Positions 13,605-14,495 of a stretch of DNA of 14,495 nucleotides are shown piece by piece (position 1 is the first letter of the stretch; the number at the start of each line of letters is the position of its first letter). The notes beneath the pieces were generated by a model. It worked only from the letters and a program-made list of their open reading frames with translations, did no database searches and was not told the DNA's origin. Location of the stretch: contig JAPPJA010000213.1 in NCBI GenBank assembly GCA_028874675.1, forward strand, positions 1-14,495, written 5' to 3'. The translations under genes were made by a program, and so were the position numbers. Source of the DNA: Chloroflexota bacterium. Lineage in GTDB: Bacteria > Chloroflexota > Dehalococcoidia > Lucifugimonadales > UBA3495.

Positions 13605-13633
13605 ATTATAGGGCCAGGTCACAGATTGCTCAA
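13605..13633 (-). promoter_or_regulatory. Promoter of mazG giving a leaderless transcript
   Basis: On the minus strand: TTGAGC (13633-13628; 4 of 6), a 17-bp spacer and a perfect TATAAT (13610-13605). Six bases, TAGCGC, separate it from the ATG, so the usual start position falls on the A of the ATG at 13598. Confidence 0.7.
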
Positions 13634-13737
13634 CCAAGTAGTGGGGTGCTAGTGTAGTTGTGCCTGATGGCCTGATACTTGTTCCGGATTGAAAGGGCCG
13701 GATAGGCGGCCTTGCAACTTCTCTAAGGACCGGCAGA

Positions 13738-14472
13738 ATGAAAACCGGGCGCCCCAAGGTTCCGCCGTTAATAGCCAGGAGCATAGCCGTGCTGGTAGTG
13801 CTGGCAGTGCCGCTGTTCCTTATTTCTGCCAGCGTGGCCTGGGCTGTCAATGACCCTGGCTTGTACCGAAGGGGCTTCGAGAAGTACAACATTTCGGTTT
13901 ACTCGGGCATCACGAATGACGACCTCCAAAGAGTGGGGGCAGAATTAAGGCAGTATTTCAATTCCTCGGCGGAACCCTTGAGAGTCGTGGCTCCCGCATA
14001 CGGAGAGGAAAGAGAATTATTCAATGAGCGGGAAGTCCACCATATGCGGGACGTAAAGGGACTGGTGAGGGGGATCTATTGGGTAGGAGCCATAGCTTTC
14101 CTGTTCATGGTAGGTGTAAAGGTGGGAGGCTACTACCTCTGTCGGAGGGACTTCGCGTGGCCGATGGCGCATTGGGGATTGTATGGAGGATTGCTAACCC
14201 TGGGTATGGTGGCTGTTGTGGGACTATTTGCCCTGGTGGGATTTGACTCCCTGTTCCTGCTGTTCCACCGTATCAGCTTCACCAATGACCTGTGGCAGCT
14301 GGACCCTCGGACCGATTACCTGCTGATCATGTTTCCGCAGGGATTCTGGTTCGATGCAACAATTAGAGTAGCCGCGACCACAGTTCTGGGAGCGGCAGCG
14401 CTGGCGGCGCTTAGCGGCGGGTACATATTCTATGTGAAGCGCAGAATCGGTCTGTCGGAGGAAGCGGACTAA
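13738..14472 (+). CDS. TIGR01906/DUF1461 integral membrane protein
   Basis: A 244-residue membrane protein matching the DUF1461 (TIGR01906) family. About four transmembrane segments are visible: 12-37, 112-134, 145-170 and 208-232. A large loop (38-111), probably on the outer face, bears the conserved LFNEREVHHMRDVK (94-107). A second conserved loop has FHRISFTNDLWQLDP (176-190) and DYLLIMFPQGFW (193-204). The molecular role is unknown; the conserved His, Asp and Trp residues in the two loops could form a site together, which is inference. The N-terminal MKTGRPKVPP is basic and should stay inside. AAGGA 8-9 nt before the ATG is a good SD. It is divergent from mazG; no clear promoter could be assigned. 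The last base of the stop is at 14472. Confidence 0.9.
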   Translation: MKTGRPKVPPLIARSIAVLVVLAVPLFLISASVAWAVNDPGLYRRGFEKYNISVYSGITNDDLQRVGAELRQYFNSSAEPLRVVAPAYGEERELFNEREVHHMRDVKGLVRGIYWVGAIAFLFMVGVKVGGYYLCRRDFAWPMAHWGLYGGLLTLGMVAVVGLFALVGFDSLFLLFHRISFTNDLWQLDPRTDYLLIMFPQGFWFDATIRVAATTVLGAAALAALSGGYIFYVKRRIGLSEEAD

Positions 14473-14485
14473 AAGAACGAGGCCC

Positions 14486-14495
14486 GGAGGTATGG
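14486..14495 (+). promoter_or_regulatory. Possible SD of a following gene at the window edge
   Basis: GGAGG (14486-14490) followed by TATGG. The ATG at 14492 is only one base after the SD, too close for normal initiation, so the true start may lie beyond the window. This suggests another co-directional gene 15-30 nt after the DUF1461 stop. Confidence 0.3.

Overview
The window looks like a chromosomal segment of a free-living, GC-rich (about 60% by eye) bacterium. The best taxonomic guess is Chloroflexota, of the SAR202/Dehalococcoidia type. This is an inference from gene content: a DUF1461 (TIGR01906) membrane protein, a two-domain MazG, and a scatter of catabolic families (luciferase-like monooxygenase, HsaA-like acyl-CoA-dehydrogenase-fold monooxygenase, dienelactone hydrolase, M20 amidohydrolase, Gfo/Idh oxidoreductase, acyl-CoA synthetase). 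No single marker proves it. No phage, conjugation, CRISPR-Cas or defence gene is visible.

Layout. Positions 1-498 carry no gene and are repeat-rich: two copies of a ~92-bp direct repeat spaced 147 bp apart, a 135-bp MITE-like element with terminal inverted repeats and a CTAG target duplication, and several REP-like hairpins. A cytoplasmic lactonase-type beta-propeller gene follows on the minus strand (499-1548). Next come a tRNA-Ser(GGA) with a near-consensus promoter and an alpha/beta hydrolase with a cysteine at the nucleophile position (2107-2868). A minus-strand block, 6783 down to 3014, encodes a dienelactone hydrolase, an acyl-CoA synthetase with its own promoter and an overlapping palindrome, and a Gfo/Idh oxidoreductase. 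A divergent region separates it from a plus-strand M20 amidohydrolase (7155-8390) and a luciferase-like flavin monooxygenase (8568-9656). Then come a 72-residue unknown protein (minus), a ~595-bp gene-poor stretch, an S49 (SppA-like) peptidase without a membrane anchor (10561-11406), an HsaA/DszC-like monooxygenase (minus), MazG (minus, apparently leaderless) and a four-TM DUF1461 protein (plus, 13738-14472).

How the genes may work together. Most are short transcription units with their own signals, and strand changes are frequent. Hydrolases that open esters, lactones or amides, two flavin-dependent monooxygenase families and an acyl-CoA ligase would together suit stepwise oxidation and activation of complex organic compounds. 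No complete pathway is present, and no flavin reductase for the HsaA-like enzyme is seen here. MazG, tRNA-Ser, the S49 peptidase and DUF1461 are housekeeping or general genes.

No clearly new multi-gene system is evident. The items most worth checking are the MITE and its nested palindromes, the palindrome on the acyl-CoA synthetase promoter, the leaderless mazG arrangement, the Cys-nucleophile hydrolase, the Trp-for-Lys change in the Gfo/Idh protein, and the small SD-led protein.
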